DNA from: Xanthomarina sp. F2636L
Lineage (GTDB): Bacteria > Bacteroidota > Bacteroidia > Flavobacteriales > Flavobacteriaceae
Assembly: GCF_026410195.1 (NCBI RefSeq)
Contig: NZ_JAPMLM010000068.1
Coordinates: 749,001-813,000, forward strand
Length of the DNA stretch: 64,000 nt
Direction of reading: 5' to 3'
In this document: in pieces, positions 1 through 9,812 of the stretch
How positions within the stretch are numbered: position 1 is the stretch's first letter
Layout of the letters: each line of letters starts with the position of its first letter
Translations under genes and position numbers: made by a program
Notes under the pieces: model-generated
Databases searched by the model: none
Seen by the model: the letters and a program-made list of their open reading frames with translations, nothing else
Told to the model about the DNA's origin: nothing

Positions 1-2
1 TA

Positions 3-773
3 TCGTTTAAGTTAACTCGCTTAAATGTGTTTGTGGTTATGTCTTTATCCTCAATTCTGTTAATTGCTGGAACCACTTTATTAATAGCATTTACGTCTTT
101 AAGAGAATATATTCCTGGATACTCTTCTACTGCATTAAAAAAGCAAGCTGTACAATTAACGTATAGAACAGATTCTTTACAGCAGGCAATTGCTGTAAAT
201 GAAAGATACTACGCCTCCATAAAGAAGGTACTTCAAGGAGAGATAAGTTCGGTAGATTTTAATAGAGATTCTATTTTAGAAGAAGCCAGAATAAATGTAT
301 CTGAAATTAACTTAAGCCCATCTAGAGAGGACTCTCTTTTACGTGAAAAAATAGCTAAAGAAGATAAATATAATTTGTTTGAAACAGCAACTTCCAAAAT
401 TAATTTTGTGTTATTTCCTCCAGTAACTGGAACCATTTCGGAATCTTATAACTTTGAAGAAAAACATTATGCTGTAGATATTATTGTTGAAAGAAATACT
501 CCAGTAAAAGCTACTGCAGATGGAACAATTATTTTTGCTGAATGGACAGTTGAAACAGGAAATGTTATAATAATAGAACACAACAATGGATTAATTTCTG
601 TTTATAAGCACAATGCAACACTAACGAAATCTCAGGGCGAATTGGTAAAATCTGGTGAAGTTATTGCAACCTCAGGTAATACAGGAGAGTTGTCTTCTGG
701 GCCACATTTACATTTTGAACTCTGGAAAGATGGGTACCCAATTAATCCAACTAATTTTATAGACTTTAATTAA
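3..773 (+). CDS. M23 family metallopeptidase, 5' end outside window
   Basis: This is a membrane-anchored LytM/M23 peptidase expected to cut peptidoglycan cross-links in the periplasm. The first in-window start is a GTG at 27, but the frame stays open to the window edge and reads SFKLTRLNV before it, so the true start lies upstream. Counting from the GTG, residues 4-24 form a membrane segment, a short helical stretch follows, and the M23 domain fills about 125-248. The zinc ligands H147, D151 and H229 (in HLHFE) and the catalytic histidines H195 and H227 are all present, so it looks active. The stop overlaps the next start by one base, suggesting co-transcription with the GH3 gene. Confidence 0.93.
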   Translation, partial: SFKLTRLNVFVVMSLSSILLIAGTTLLIAFTSLREYIPGYSSTALKKQAVQLTYRTDSLQQAIAVNERYYASIKKVLQGEISSVDFNRDSILEEARINVSEINLSPSREDSLLREKIAKEDKYNLFETATSKINFVLFPPVTGTISESYNFEEKHYAVDIIVERNTPVKATADGTIIFAEWTVETGNVIIIEHNNGLISVYKHNATLTKSQGELVKSGEVIATSGNTGELSSGPHLHFELWKDGYPINPTNFIDFN

Positions 774-2275
774 TGTTTTCAATAAAATCTGCTTTAGCCA
801 AACCATTTGCAAAACGTATTTATAAAAATGTCCAAAAATGGGCAAATAACCCTATTGAAACTCAAGAAAACGTTTTTCAAGAATTAATAAGTTCTGCAGT
901 AGCAACGCAATTTGGAAAAGATCATGATTTTATTAGTATCAATTCCCATGCAGATTTTGTAAAACGTATTCCTATAAGAGATTACGAAGACTTAAAGCCC
1001 TATGTAGAACGTGTAGTTGCTGGAGAAAAAGATGTGTTGTGGAAAGGGAAACCAATTTATTTTGCCAAAACCTCAGGAACTACTTCTGGAGCTAAGTATA
1101 TTCCTATTACTAAAGAAAGTATGCCAACTCATATTGAAGCTGCCAGAAATGCTATTTTAATGTATATAGCAGAAACAGGAAATAGCAAATTTGTAGATGG
1201 AAAAATGATTTTCCTTCAAGGCAGTCCAATTTTAGAAAAGAACAATGGCATTAAATTAGGAAGGCTATCAGGAATTGTTGCTCATTACGTACCAAAATAT
1301 CTTCAAAAAAACAGAATGCCATCTTGGGAAACCAACTGTATTGAAGATTGGGAAACTAAAGTAAGTGCAATAGTTAAAGAAACATTACCAGAAAACATGA
1401 CAGTTATTTCGGGAATCCCATCTTGGGTTCAAATGTATTTTGAAAAGATTCAGGAGGTATCAGGTAAGAAGGTTGGTGACGTTTTTAAGAACTTCAATCT
1501 TTTTATTTTTGGAGGCGTTAATTACGAACCCTACAGATCTAAATTTGAGAATTTAATTGGTAGGAAAGTAGACAGTATCGAGCTATTTCCAGCTAGTGAA
1601 GGGTTTTTTGCATTTCAAGATAAGCAAAACGAAAGAGGCATGTTGCTTCAGTTAAAATCAGGTATTTTTTATGAATTTATTAAAGCTGATGAATTTTTTA
1701 ATGAAAACCCCAAACGTCTTACCATAAAAGATGTTCAATTAGGTGTAAATTATGTGCTAATAGTTTCAACAAATGCTGGACTTTGGGCCTATAATGTTGG
1801 AGATACGGTAGAGTTTACATCATTAAAGCCTTATCGTGTTATTGTTTCCGGAAGAATTAAACATTTTATTTCTGCTTTTGGAGAACATGTTATTGGAAAG
1901 GAAGTAGAACAAGCATTGCAAGAAGCTATTAAAGGAAGTCAAATTCAAGTAACCGAATTTACAGTTGCCCCACAAATAAACCCTGAAGATGGTTTGCCTT
2001 ATCACGAATGGTTTATAGAATTTGATAATGAACCATTAAATTTTGAGGAATTTTCAAATAAAATAGATAGCTCTTTACAAAATCAAAACAGCTACTATTT
2101 CGATTTAATAAACGGCAAAGTGTTACAGCCATTAAAAATAACTCAAATAAAGAAAAACGGTTTTCAGGAGTACATGAAATCTATTGGAAAATTAGGAGGA
2201 CAGAATAAAATTGCAAGACTTTCAAACGATAGAAACATAGCGAATGTATTTGAAGTCCAAAATCTGATTAAATAA
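773..2275 (+). CDS. GH3 family protein (acyl-adenylating ligase fold)
   Basis: This 500-residue protein belongs to the GH3 superfamily, named from plant auxin-amido synthetases, which adenylate an acid and join it to an amine. The ATP-binding loop TSGTTSGAKYIPIT lies at 100-113 and the second family motif, here LFPASEG, at 271-277. The length is close to full for bacterial GH3 proteins, and no signal peptide is seen, so it should be cytoplasmic. The ATG at 773 shares a base with the preceding stop. Bacterial members are mostly uncharacterised, so the substrate is unknown. Membership of the superfamily is firm; any specific reaction would be guesswork. Confidence 0.88.
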   Translation: MFSIKSALAKPFAKRIYKNVQKWANNPIETQENVFQELISSAVATQFGKDHDFISINSHADFVKRIPIRDYEDLKPYVERVVAGEKDVLWKGKPIYFAKTSGTTSGAKYIPITKESMPTHIEAARNAILMYIAETGNSKFVDGKMIFLQGSPILEKNNGIKLGRLSGIVAHYVPKYLQKNRMPSWETNCIEDWETKVSAIVKETLPENMTVISGIPSWVQMYFEKIQEVSGKKVGDVFKNFNLFIFGGVNYEPYRSKFENLIGRKVDSIELFPASEGFFAFQDKQNERGMLLQLKSGIFYEFIKADEFFNENPKRLTIKDVQLGVNYVLIVSTNAGLWAYNVGDTVEFTSLKPYRVIVSGRIKHFISAFGEHVIGKEVEQALQEAIKGSQIQVTEFTVAPQINPEDGLPYHEWFIEFDNEPLNFEEFSNKIDSSLQNQNSYYFDLINGKVLQPLKITQIKKNGFQEYMKSIGKLGGQNKIARLSNDRNIANVFEVQNLIK

Positions 2276-2278
2276 TAC

Positions 2279-2286
2279 TATATTTG
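2279..2286 (+). promoter_or_regulatory. Candidate -7 box upstream of DUF6909 gene
   Basis: TATATTTG matches the Bacteroidota -7 consensus TAnnTTTG and lies 17 bases before the ATG at 2304. The nearest upstream TTTG (2249-2252) is 26 bases away, longer than the usual spacing, so the -33 element is not convincing. Confidence 0.4.
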
Positions 2287-2303
2287 TTAGCTAAATTAAG
2301 TTT

Positions 2304-3992
2304 ATGAGTAAAATAAAACATCATGAGAGAACGAGAGCTCAAGAAAGCTCAAATGCCATAGAAAGAATGTATATTACCATGAGGCACTTGTTTAACAGAG
2401 GTTTTTACAAGCCTATGGGAGTTTCTGGAGAAACACTTCGCGAAGCATTATTGCTTTTAAGACCAGAAATCTATGGTTCTATTGGAGAAGAAAAAGCTGA
2501 ATTAGAAGGCTTACTCTATGTTATTGATAGATTACCTCAAGGGATTGAGGAATGTACATTTATAAACTTAACAAGTGATGAAGGTTATGCAAATTCGCAT
2601 TTTAAACCAATAATCCCACCAAAAAGAAGAAGAAATTGTTATCGTATAGATAATGAGCAAATGAATATTGAAATTACTAGAGGTCGCTCGGAAATTTATG
2701 ATATTCTTACCCACCTTACATTCATATTTATTGAGTCTCATAAAATAAGTAAACGAGTTTTAATAGACGAAGCAGGAAATACAACAAGAGATTGGAAAAA
2801 ATTAGAAAAGGCTGTTCTATCTAAAAAGAAACTTACCCAAGAAGAAAGAGAAGTAGCCATATCTCATACAGCAAATATTTTAGGAAGAACGTTTAATGAA
2901 ATAGTTACGGTTTACGGTCAGTTTGCAATAGAGGCTCAACCTGAAAGATTACTTCATATTGTTTATTGGTTAGGAAAGCTAGCCATTGAAGAAGTAATAA
3001 ATAATAATAAACGAACAGTAACGTTTAGTCCTGTTTTAAGAGAGCGTTTAGGACATCATATTCACGGAGAGATTTGGTCAAATAATATTAAAGAAATCTT
3101 AAATAAAAACGACCTTTTAGAAAGGCCAATTCATATTATTAGTGCAAATATGCATAGTGTTATGAATTCTCTTTTTGCATCTTCAGCTTTAAAAACAATT
3201 GTAAAAAAGAAAAGTATCTTTGAAGTTTATGAAGCTATTAGTCATAAGGATAACAAAGATTTACGAAATAAAGTAACCAAAGAAGCCTTGCAAAATGGCA
3301 TGATATATATTCCGGATAGTTCTGGAACTAATATTGACGTCCAAATTTTTGATACAGCAAAAATAGATTTTTCGAAAATTGATATTGCCGTTAGTGAAAC
3401 GTTTAAAAATTCCGAAAAACCAGTTATATTCGTCATGGATTACGCGTTTGGAGAGCAGGCTTATGAAACTATTGATGAACTTTTAAAACCTATTCGATTC
3501 AACGGAAATAAAATACATTTAAATGTGGAGTCTATTTCCATTATGGGAAAAGCGGGCATTTTAGAAGGAGGAAAAGGAGATATTATGATTCCTTCAGCAC
3601 ATATTTTTGAAGGAACAGCAGATAACTATCCTTTTAAAAACGAATTGAGTAAAAAAGATTTAGATGGACATGGAGTAGCTGTTTATGAGGGATCTATGAT
3701 ATCGGTTTTAGGAACGTCTTTGCAGAATAAAGAAATTTTAAAGTTCTTTTTTAACTCCACATGGAATGTTATTGGCTTAGAAATGGAAGGAGCACATTAC
3801 CAAAAAGCCATCCAGGCAGCATCCAAAGTAAGACACAGTATTAATCCAAATGTAAAAGTAAGATATGCTTACTATGCAAGTGATAACCCTTTAGAAACAG
3901 GAAGTACATTAGCTTCAGGAGGTTTAGGAACTTCTGGAGTAAAACCAACATATTTAATTACACGAAAAATATTAGAACAAATTTTTAATTAA
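2304..3992 (+). CDS. DUF6909 family protein, phosphorylase-like C-terminus
   Basis: This 562-residue soluble protein resembles the Bacteroidota family DUF6909; the assignment is from memory of its N-terminal sequence. No signal peptide or membrane helix is visible. The C-terminal half contains GKGDIMIPSAH and, at 492-499, LEMEGAHY, which recalls the EMEG motif of purine nucleoside phosphorylases and AMP nucleosidases. That suggests a nucleoside or nucleotide hydrolase fold, but this is inference. It sits between the GH3 gene (28 bases upstream) and the Wzz-like gene (9 bases downstream). Spacing suggests read-through into the polysaccharide locus, but a functional link is not evident. Confidence 0.7.
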   Translation: MSKIKHHERTRAQESSNAIERMYITMRHLFNRGFYKPMGVSGETLREALLLLRPEIYGSIGEEKAELEGLLYVIDRLPQGIEECTFINLTSDEGYANSHFKPIIPPKRRRNCYRIDNEQMNIEITRGRSEIYDILTHLTFIFIESHKISKRVLIDEAGNTTRDWKKLEKAVLSKKKLTQEEREVAISHTANILGRTFNEIVTVYGQFAIEAQPERLLHIVYWLGKLAIEEVINNNKRTVTFSPVLRERLGHHIHGEIWSNNIKEILNKNDLLERPIHIISANMHSVMNSLFASSALKTIVKKKSIFEVYEAISHKDNKDLRNKVTKEALQNGMIYIPDSSGTNIDVQIFDTAKIDFSKIDIAVSETFKNSEKPVIFVMDYAFGEQAYETIDELLKPIRFNGNKIHLNVESISIMGKAGILEGGKGDIMIPSAHIFEGTADNYPFKNELSKKDLDGHGVAVYEGSMISVLGTSLQNKEILKFFFNSTWNVIGLEMEGAHYQKAIQAASKVRHSINPNVKVRYAYYASDNPLETGSTLASGGLGTSGVKPTYLITRKILEQIFN

Positions 3993-4001
3993 CCACGTAA
4001 C

Positions 4002-5069
4002 ATGAACGAAAACTATAAAGAAAACAAAAGCTCTAACAATTCGGAAGAAATTGATTTAGTTGTTATTTTTAGCCTAATTGGGAAAGGGATTAATAATATA
4101 ATTAGTTTTATTAAATCTATTTTTAAATCTATTTTAACAGTTATTGTTTATACCCTTAGAGCCTTTATTGTCAACTTTAAAATAATTATTTTAACCATGA
4201 TTTTAGCTGGAGTTTTAGGTTACGTTTTAGATAAATTAAAACCTGAATCTTACGCTTCTACAATGCTTGTTAAACCGTATTTTGAATCAAAATACCAGTT
4301 AATAACCAACATTAATTATTTTAATGCTTTAATTGAAAATGAGAACTATAATACCCTTTCCTCCCTTTTTGTGTTGTCAGAGGATGAAGTTAAAGATATT
4401 AAGGAATTTGATATTAAACCTGGACCTGAAACAGAAAATGAGCGTATTCTTCAATTTGAAAACTTTATTAAAAATGTAGATAGTATTAGGGCAAAAGACA
4501 TAAATTATGATGATTTTGTAGAGAATAGAAGTATTTACTCTAGTGATTTTTTTGAGATTAGTGTAACAGCGTTAAAAAAAGATATTTTTCCTAAACTTGA
4601 AGAAGGACTAAATAACTCTTTTACAAACATTTATTCTTTAAAGAAAATGAAAAAAAGAGATTCTTTAATTGCCATTCAAAAAGCAAATATTATAGATCAA
4701 ATAGCTCAAGTAGATTCTCTTCAAAAAATATATATAACTGTTTTAAAGGACGAATCTCAGCAAAAGCCAACAGAATTTAGTCTAGGAGGAGAAGGCTTTT
4801 CCTTAAGTTCAGATAAAACAAAAACTAGAGAATACGATCTACTAAATACCGAAATGAAATTAAGAAATGACTTAAAACAATTAGAAGAGAAAAAAATTGA
4901 GGAAGATGTGTTTTTCGATGTTATTTCTAGTTTTCAAGAAGTTGGTAATAAATCATCAGAATGGTATGAAAAATACACGTTAATATTTCCAATTTTAGCT
5001 TTTATGTTATTATGTGTGGTGTATTTTTCTAGAATAACAATTGTATACGTAAAAAATTATGAAGCATAA
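4002..5069 (+). CDS. Wzz-like polysaccharide chain-length determinant
   Basis: A 355-residue inner-membrane protein with the layout of polysaccharide co-polymerases: a cytoplasmic N-terminus, membrane helix at about 58-77, a large charged and helical periplasmic region, and a second helix at about 328-346 near the C-terminus. A proline-rich motif before the second helix is not obvious and no Walker motifs follow it, so it lacks the tyrosine-kinase domain of Wzc. Wzz proteins set the modal length of Wzy-made polymers. Its place as first gene of the polysaccharide locus, overlapping rfbB by 11 bases, supports the call. Sequence conservation in this family is weak. Confidence 0.75.
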   Translation: MNENYKENKSSNNSEEIDLVVIFSLIGKGINNIISFIKSIFKSILTVIVYTLRAFIVNFKIIILTMILAGVLGYVLDKLKPESYASTMLVKPYFESKYQLITNINYFNALIENENYNTLSSLFVLSEDEVKDIKEFDIKPGPETENERILQFENFIKNVDSIRAKDINYDDFVENRSIYSSDFFEISVTALKKDIFPKLEEGLNNSFTNIYSLKKMKKRDSLIAIQKANIIDQIAQVDSLQKIYITVLKDESQQKPTEFSLGGEGFSLSSDKTKTREYDLLNTEMKLRNDLKQLEEKKIEEDVFFDVISSFQEVGNKSSEWYEKYTLIFPILAFMLLCVVYFSRITIVYVKNYEA

Positions 5070-6114
5070 AAAGACTATTTTAATTACTGGAGGAGCAGGT
5101 TTTATTGGATCTCATGTGGTGAGACTATTTGTTGAAAATTATCCAAATTATCATATATATAATTTAGATAGTTTGACTTATGCAGGTAATTTGGAGAACT
5201 TAGAAGATGTTGAAAACAAGCCAAATTACTCTTTTTTAAAAGTAGATATAACTGATGAAAGAGCTATAAATAAACTTTTCGACAAATATCAGTTTACTAG
5301 TGTTATTCATTTAGCTGCCGAGTCGCATGTAGACAGATCAATTGAAGACCCGTTGGCATTTGTAAAAACAAATGTTATTGGCACTATGATTTTATTAAAT
5401 GCTTTTAAAGAGTTATGGAAAGATGATTATAAAAATAAGCTATTTTATCATATAAGTACAGATGAAGTTTATGGAACCTTAGGCGAAACAGGTCTTTTTA
5501 CAGAAACAACTTCTTATGATCCGAATTCCCCTTACTCTGCTTCTAAAGCCAGTTCAGATCATTTTGTAAGAGCTTATGGAGAAACTTATGGATTACCATA
5601 TGTTATATCTAACTGCTCCAATAACTATGGGCAAAATCAATTTCCAGAGAAATTAATTCCTTTATTTATTAATAATATTATTCATAATAAACCACTTCCT
5701 GTTTATGGAGATGGAAATTATACACGAGATTGGTTGTATGTTAAAGATCATGCTATTGCAATAGATTTAATTTTTCATAAAGGTATTACTGGAGAAACAT
5801 ACAATATAGGAGGTTTTAATGAGTGGAAAAACATAGATTTAATTAATTTGCTATGCGAGCAAATGGATATAGCTTTAAATAGACCAAACGGATCATCAAA
5901 AAAATTAATTACTTATGTAAAAGATCGTCCAGGACATGATTTAAGATATGCCATTGATGCTTCAAAAATAAAAGAAGAATTAGGTTGGCAACCTTCAGTA
6001 ACTTTTCAGCAAGGTTTAAAAAAAACCATTGAATGGTATTTAAATAATGAAGATTGGTTACAAAGTGTTACTAGTGGTACTTATCAATCTTATTACGATA
6101 AACAATATAATTAG
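5059..6114 (+). CDS. rfbB: dTDP-glucose 4,6-dehydratase
   Basis: RfbB (RmlB) converts dTDP-glucose to dTDP-4-keto-6-deoxyglucose, the second step of dTDP-L-rhamnose synthesis in the cytoplasm. The extended SDR features are clear: NAD-binding GGAGFIG at 11-17, the catalytic STDEVYG at 133-139 with T134, D135 and E136, and the Tyr/Lys pair Y159 and K163 in YSASK. The length of 351 residues is typical. It is followed by rfbA, rfbC and rfbD, so the whole rhamnose pathway is present. The start overlaps the end of the Wzz-like gene by 11 bases. Confidence 0.97.
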   Translation: MKHKKTILITGGAGFIGSHVVRLFVENYPNYHIYNLDSLTYAGNLENLEDVENKPNYSFLKVDITDERAINKLFDKYQFTSVIHLAAESHVDRSIEDPLAFVKTNVIGTMILLNAFKELWKDDYKNKLFYHISTDEVYGTLGETGLFTETTSYDPNSPYSASKASSDHFVRAYGETYGLPYVISNCSNNYGQNQFPEKLIPLFINNIIHNKPLPVYGDGNYTRDWLYVKDHAIAIDLIFHKGITGETYNIGGFNEWKNIDLINLLCEQMDIALNRPNGSSKKLITYVKDRPGHDLRYAIDASKIKEELGWQPSVTFQQGLKKTIEWYLNNEDWLQSVTSGTYQSYYDKQYN

Positions 6115-6164
6115 ATTTTCATCTTTGCCCATTGGCAAGCAAGCAATATAAAATAAAAATTTTA

Positions 6165-7031
6165 ATGAAAGGAATTATACTAGCAGGAGGATCAGGAACC
6201 AGATTACACCCTTTAACATTATCTGTAAGTAAGCAATTAATGCCTATTTATGATAAACCAATGATTTACTATCCACTTTCAACCTTAATGTATGCTGGAA
6301 TTAAGGAGATTTTAATAATCTCTACCCCTAAAGATTTGCCCCTCTTTAAAGATCTTTTAGGAGATGGAAAAAAATATGGTTGCACCTTTGAATACGAAGT
6401 ACAAGAGCACCCAAACGGTTTAGCTGAAGCGTTTATAATTGGAGAACATTTTATTGGAAAAGATAAAGTTGCACTTATTTTAGGAGATAATATTTTTTAT
6501 GGTACAGGATTAGCTAAACTACTTCAAAGTAATAACAATCCTGAAGGAGGTGTTATTTATGCTTATCGTGTTCACGATCCTGAGCGTTATGGTGTGGTTG
6601 AGTTTGATAGTAAAGGACAAGCCATTTCTATTGAAGAAAAACCAAAAAAGCCTAAATCTAATTATGCAGTTCCCGGAATTTATTTTTATGATAATTCCGT
6701 AGTTAATATTGCTAAAAACATAAAACCGAGTGATAGAGGCGAACTTGAAATAACAGATGTTAATAGAGAATATCTAAATCAAGGAAATCTTAATGTTAGC
6801 ATATTAGATAGAGGTACAGCTTGGTTGGACACAGGAACTTTTCAATCTTTAATGCAGGCTTCTCAATTTGTAGAAGTCATAGAGGAAAGACAAGGTTTAA
6901 AGATAGGCTCTATAGAAGCAGCGGCCTTTGAAATGGGATATATATCAGAAAACACCTTCAAAGACCTAGCAAAACCACTCTTAAAAAGTGGTTATGGAAA
7001 AAATTTATTGGGCTTATTGAATAAAAAATAA
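6165..7031 (+). CDS. rfbA: Glucose-1-phosphate thymidylyltransferase
   Basis: RfbA (RmlA) joins dTTP and glucose-1-phosphate to give dTDP-glucose, the first step of the rhamnose pathway. The start at 6165 gives [16 protein letters not shown], exactly where the family begins. A TTG at 6132 would add 11 residues not found in the family and is rejected. The nucleotide-binding GGSGTR is at 8-13 and the metal-binding LGDN at 106-109 (D108). The 288-residue length is standard. The stop is directly followed by the rfbC start with no spacer. Confidence 0.97.
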   Translation: MKGIILAGGSGTRLHPLTLSVSKQLMPIYDKPMIYYPLSTLMYAGIKEILIISTPKDLPLFKDLLGDGKKYGCTFEYEVQEHPNGLAEAFIIGEHFIGKDKVALILGDNIFYGTGLAKLLQSNNNPEGGVIYAYRVHDPERYGVVEFDSKGQAISIEEKPKKPKSNYAVPGIYFYDNSVVNIAKNIKPSDRGELEITDVNREYLNQGNLNVSILDRGTAWLDTGTFQSLMQASQFVEVIEERQGLKIGSIEAAAFEMGYISENTFKDLAKPLLKSGYGKNLLGLLNKK

Positions 7032-7577
7032 ATGAAAGTATTAGAAACAAAATTACAAGGTTGCTTTGTATTAGAACCTAGAATTTTTAAAGATAAAAGA
7101 GGTTATTTCTTTGAATCTTTTAATCAGAATCAATTTAATCAGTTAACTGGAAACAATACCAATTTTGTTCAAGACAACGAATCTTTTTCAACCAAAGGAG
7201 TTTTAAGAGGTCTGCATTATCAAATAGGGATTCATGCTCAAGCCAAGTTAGTTCGTGTTATTAAAGGAAGGGTTTTAGATGTGGCTGTAGATATTAGAAA
7301 AAACTCTCCTACTTTTTCTCAATATGTTGCTGTAGAATTAACAGAAAACAATAAAAAACAACTTTTTATTCCAAGAGGGTTTGCTCATGGATTTGTAGTT
7401 TTAAGTGATACTGCAATATTCTCATATAAGTGTGATAACTACTATAATAAAGAATCTGAAGGTGGTATTATTTACAACGACCCTTTATTAAACATAAATT
7501 GGCAATTACCTGAAGAATCTCTCTTAGTTTCAGAAAAAGATGTAGTTTTACCAAAATTAGTGGACGCAAAACTATGA
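7032..7577 (+). CDS. rfbC: dTDP-4-dehydrorhamnose 3,5-epimerase
   Basis: RfbC (RmlC) epimerises C3 and C5 of dTDP-4-keto-6-deoxyglucose. It is a small cupin of 181 residues, the usual size. The catalytic base H62 lies in LRGLHYQ, the conserved RGFAHGF at 115-121, and the probable catalytic acid is Y132 in SYKCDNYY. It follows rfbA with no gap and overlaps rfbD by 4 bases, so translation is probably coupled. Confidence 0.97.
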   Translation: MKVLETKLQGCFVLEPRIFKDKRGYFFESFNQNQFNQLTGNNTNFVQDNESFSTKGVLRGLHYQIGIHAQAKLVRVIKGRVLDVAVDIRKNSPTFSQYVAVELTENNKKQLFIPRGFAHGFVVLSDTAIFSYKCDNYYNKESEGGIIYNDPLLNINWQLPEESLLVSEKDVVLPKLVDAKL

Positions 7578-8425
7578 TTAATATATTAGTTACAGGTGGA
7601 AATGGGCAACTAGCAAGCTGTATTAAGGATTTAGAAACAACTAATTTTAATTTTATATATACAGATTATTTAGATCTGGACATTACTGACCGAGAAAGCT
7701 TAGAAATATTTTTTAAGAATACGACTGTAAGTTACTGCATAAACTGTGCAGCTTACACGGCAGTAGACCAAGCCGAAAGTGATTTTGAAAATGCCACTAG
7801 AATTAATGAGCTTGGTGCAAAAAATTTGGCACAAACATGTCAAAAATATCAAACGACCTTAATTCACATTTCTACTGATTTCGTTTTTAATGGGAATCAA
7901 ACTCGTATTTATAATGAAGAAGCTATTACCAATCCAATAAGTGTTTATGGTGAAACAAAACTTCAGGGAGAAATCCAAATACAAAAACATCTAAGTCATT
8001 ATTTTATATTAAGAACTTCTTGGTTATACTCCGAACATGGTAATAATTTTATGAAGACCATGATCAAATTATCAAAGGAAAGAACGGAATTAAATGTAGT
8101 TTTAGATCAAATAGGCACACCTACCTATGCAACAGATTTGGCGTCTATAATCTTACACTTAATTTCTAAAAAAATCAACCAATATGGCGTTTATCATTAT
8201 AGTAACGAAGGTGTAGCTAGTTGGTACGATTTTGCAAAGGCTATTTTTGAAGAAATAGATTCTAAAATAAAATTATTGCCTATTAAATCTATAGAGTACC
8301 CAACTCCAGCTAAAAGACCACCGTTTAGTGTACTTGATAAATCTAAAATAAAACAGACATTACAAATTGAAATTCCACATTGGAGAGATAGTTTAAGAAA
8401 AGCTTTAAAAAATTACAATGAATAA
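7574..8425 (+). CDS. rfbD: dTDP-4-dehydrorhamnose reductase
   Basis: RfbD (RmlD) reduces the epimerised keto-sugar to dTDP-L-rhamnose with NAD(P)H. It is an SDR protein of 283 residues with the cofactor loop TGGNGQL at 7-13, S100/T101/D102, and the Tyr/Lys pair Y125 and K129 in YGETK. The gene completes rfbBACD and overlaps cysQ by 8 bases. The overlap physically joins rhamnose synthesis to the sulfate-activation genes, hinting that rhamnose could be one of the sulfated sugars; that last point is inference. Confidence 0.97.
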   Translation: MINILVTGGNGQLASCIKDLETTNFNFIYTDYLDLDITDRESLEIFFKNTTVSYCINCAAYTAVDQAESDFENATRINELGAKNLAQTCQKYQTTLIHISTDFVFNGNQTRIYNEEAITNPISVYGETKLQGEIQIQKHLSHYFILRTSWLYSEHGNNFMKTMIKLSKERTELNVVLDQIGTPTYATDLASIILHLISKKINQYGVYHYSNEGVASWYDFAKAIFEEIDSKIKLLPIKSIEYPTPAKRPPFSVLDKSKIKQTLQIEIPHWRDSLRKALKNYNE

Positions 8426-9212
8426 AAACTTACAAACAGCCATAAAAGCTTCATTAGAAGCAGGGAAAGTAATAATGGAAGTTTATGATACAGCTTTTAA
8501 TGTGGAGATTAAAGACGATAAATCTCCTTTAACTGAAGCTGATAAGAAGGCAAACGACATTATTAATACTTTTTTGATACCTACAGAAATTCCTATTATT
8601 TCAGAAGAAAACAAACAAACAAATTATACTGTTAGACAAACTTGGGAAACATGTTGGGTTGTCGATCCTGTAGATGGTACTAAAGAGTTTATCAAACGTA
8701 ACGGCGAGTTTACGGTTAATATTGCTTTAGTTACAAATGGAAAACCAGTATTAGGAGTTATTTATGTTCCGGCTACTAAAGTTTTGTATTACGCTGATGT
8801 TGAAAAAAATAAAGGCTTTAAAGTTGAATTAGATTCACCTGATGTAAATATTGAAAAGATAATAGAAAAAGCTAAATCGTTACAGCCAAAATCAGGAGAT
8901 TCAAATCTCATTCAAGTAGTTGGTAGTCGTTCACATATGAGCCAAGAGACTTTAGACTATATGGATGTTCTTAAAGAATCAGGGAAAGAAGTTAAAGTTG
9001 TTTCAAAAGGAAGCTCCTTAAAGTTTTGTTTGATTGCAGAAGGAAATGCAGATGTGTATCCACGTTTTGCGCCAACTATGGAATGGGATACAGCTGCAGG
9101 ACAAGCTATTTGTAATGCCGTTGGTATAGAAGTTATTTCAAAAGAAACAAATAAGCCTTTATTATATAACAAAAAGAACTTGTTAAATCCTTGGTTCCTA
9201 GTTTCTAAATAA
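8418..9212 (+). CDS. cysQ: 3'(2'),5'-bisphosphate nucleotidase
   Basis: CysQ removes the 3' phosphate from PAP, the by-product of sulfotransferases and an inhibitor of them, giving AMP. The inositol-monophosphatase fold is shown by the metal-binding DPVDGT at 83-88, SEE at 62-64 and the later EWDTAAGQA motif. The 264-residue length is normal. It overlaps rfbD by 8 bases and is followed 7 bases later by the DUF2061 gene and then cysC, cysD and cysN. With three sulfotransferase genes downstream, PAP removal is the likely reason for its position. Confidence 0.95.
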   Translation: MNKNLQTAIKASLEAGKVIMEVYDTAFNVEIKDDKSPLTEADKKANDIINTFLIPTEIPIISEENKQTNYTVRQTWETCWVVDPVDGTKEFIKRNGEFTVNIALVTNGKPVLGVIYVPATKVLYYADVEKNKGFKVELDSPDVNIEKIIEKAKSLQPKSGDSNLIQVVGSRSHMSQETLDYMDVLKESGKEVKVVSKGSSLKFCLIAEGNADVYPRFAPTMEWDTAAGQAICNAVGIEVISKETNKPLLYNKKNLLNPWFLVSK

Positions 9213-9219
9213 AAGATAA

Positions 9220-9678
9220 ATGACAGCAATAAGGAAGGAGTCTCATCTACGCAGCATAATAAAAGGTATTTCATGGCGAATTGTTGCCACGTCAGATACT
9301 ATTTTGGTGGTGCTTTTAATTACCTGCCTTTCAGGAAACTGTAGTATTGAGGATGCATTGAAAATAGGTTTTATTGAGTTTTTTATAAAACTAGCAGTTT
9401 ATTATTTTCACGAAAGAGTATGGCAACACGTCTTAAAAGATGGTGTGGTTACAAAAAAAGAAACTTTGTATAAAACTATGTCGTGGCGATTAATTGCTAC
9501 AACGATGACATTTATAATTTCTGGAGCCATCTTGGATGTGTTTGGCGAGATAGCACTTTATATTGCAATTATTGAGTTATTTAGTAAATTTATTCTATAT
9601 TATTTACACGAGCGTATATGGTTAAAACTGCCATTAGGAAAAATTCGTAATTTCTTTTTTCCAAAAAGGAATCATTAA
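9220..9678 (+). CDS. DUF2061 membrane protein (two repeats)
   Basis: This 152-residue protein consists of two copies of the DUF2061 unit, one at about 5-70 and one at about 80-145. The copies share the pattern SWRxxAT followed by a hydrophobic helix, and a second helix ending in YYxHERxW. Each copy probably spans the membrane twice, giving a pseudo-symmetric four-helix protein. The function is unknown. It sits between cysQ and cysC, in a locus that otherwise shows no sulfate transporter, so a role in sulfate entry or in the sulfation module is possible, but only from context. Confidence 0.85.
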   Translation: MTAIRKESHLRSIIKGISWRIVATSDTILVVLLITCLSGNCSIEDALKIGFIEFFIKLAVYYFHERVWQHVLKDGVVTKKETLYKTMSWRLIATTMTFIISGAILDVFGEIALYIAIIELFSKFILYYLHERIWLKLPLGKIRNFFFPKRNH

Positions 9679-9812
9679 AAAGATTTCCAATTCTGCTATT
9701 TAGCATTTATGTGTACAAAAAATATAAACGAAATGAGCTGTCACTGTTTTGGTTAAAAACAAAATCTTAAAAAGCAAACGCTATCTGACTAGTAAAAAAA
9801 TAAAATGTACAG

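Noticed and set aside
6132-6164. TTG start adding 11 residues to rfbA
   Set aside because: RmlA proteins begin at MKGIILAGG, which is at 6165.
8957-9274. 105-codon minus-strand frame over cysQ and the next gene start
   Set aside because: Lies opposite two well-supported genes and has no recognisable motif.
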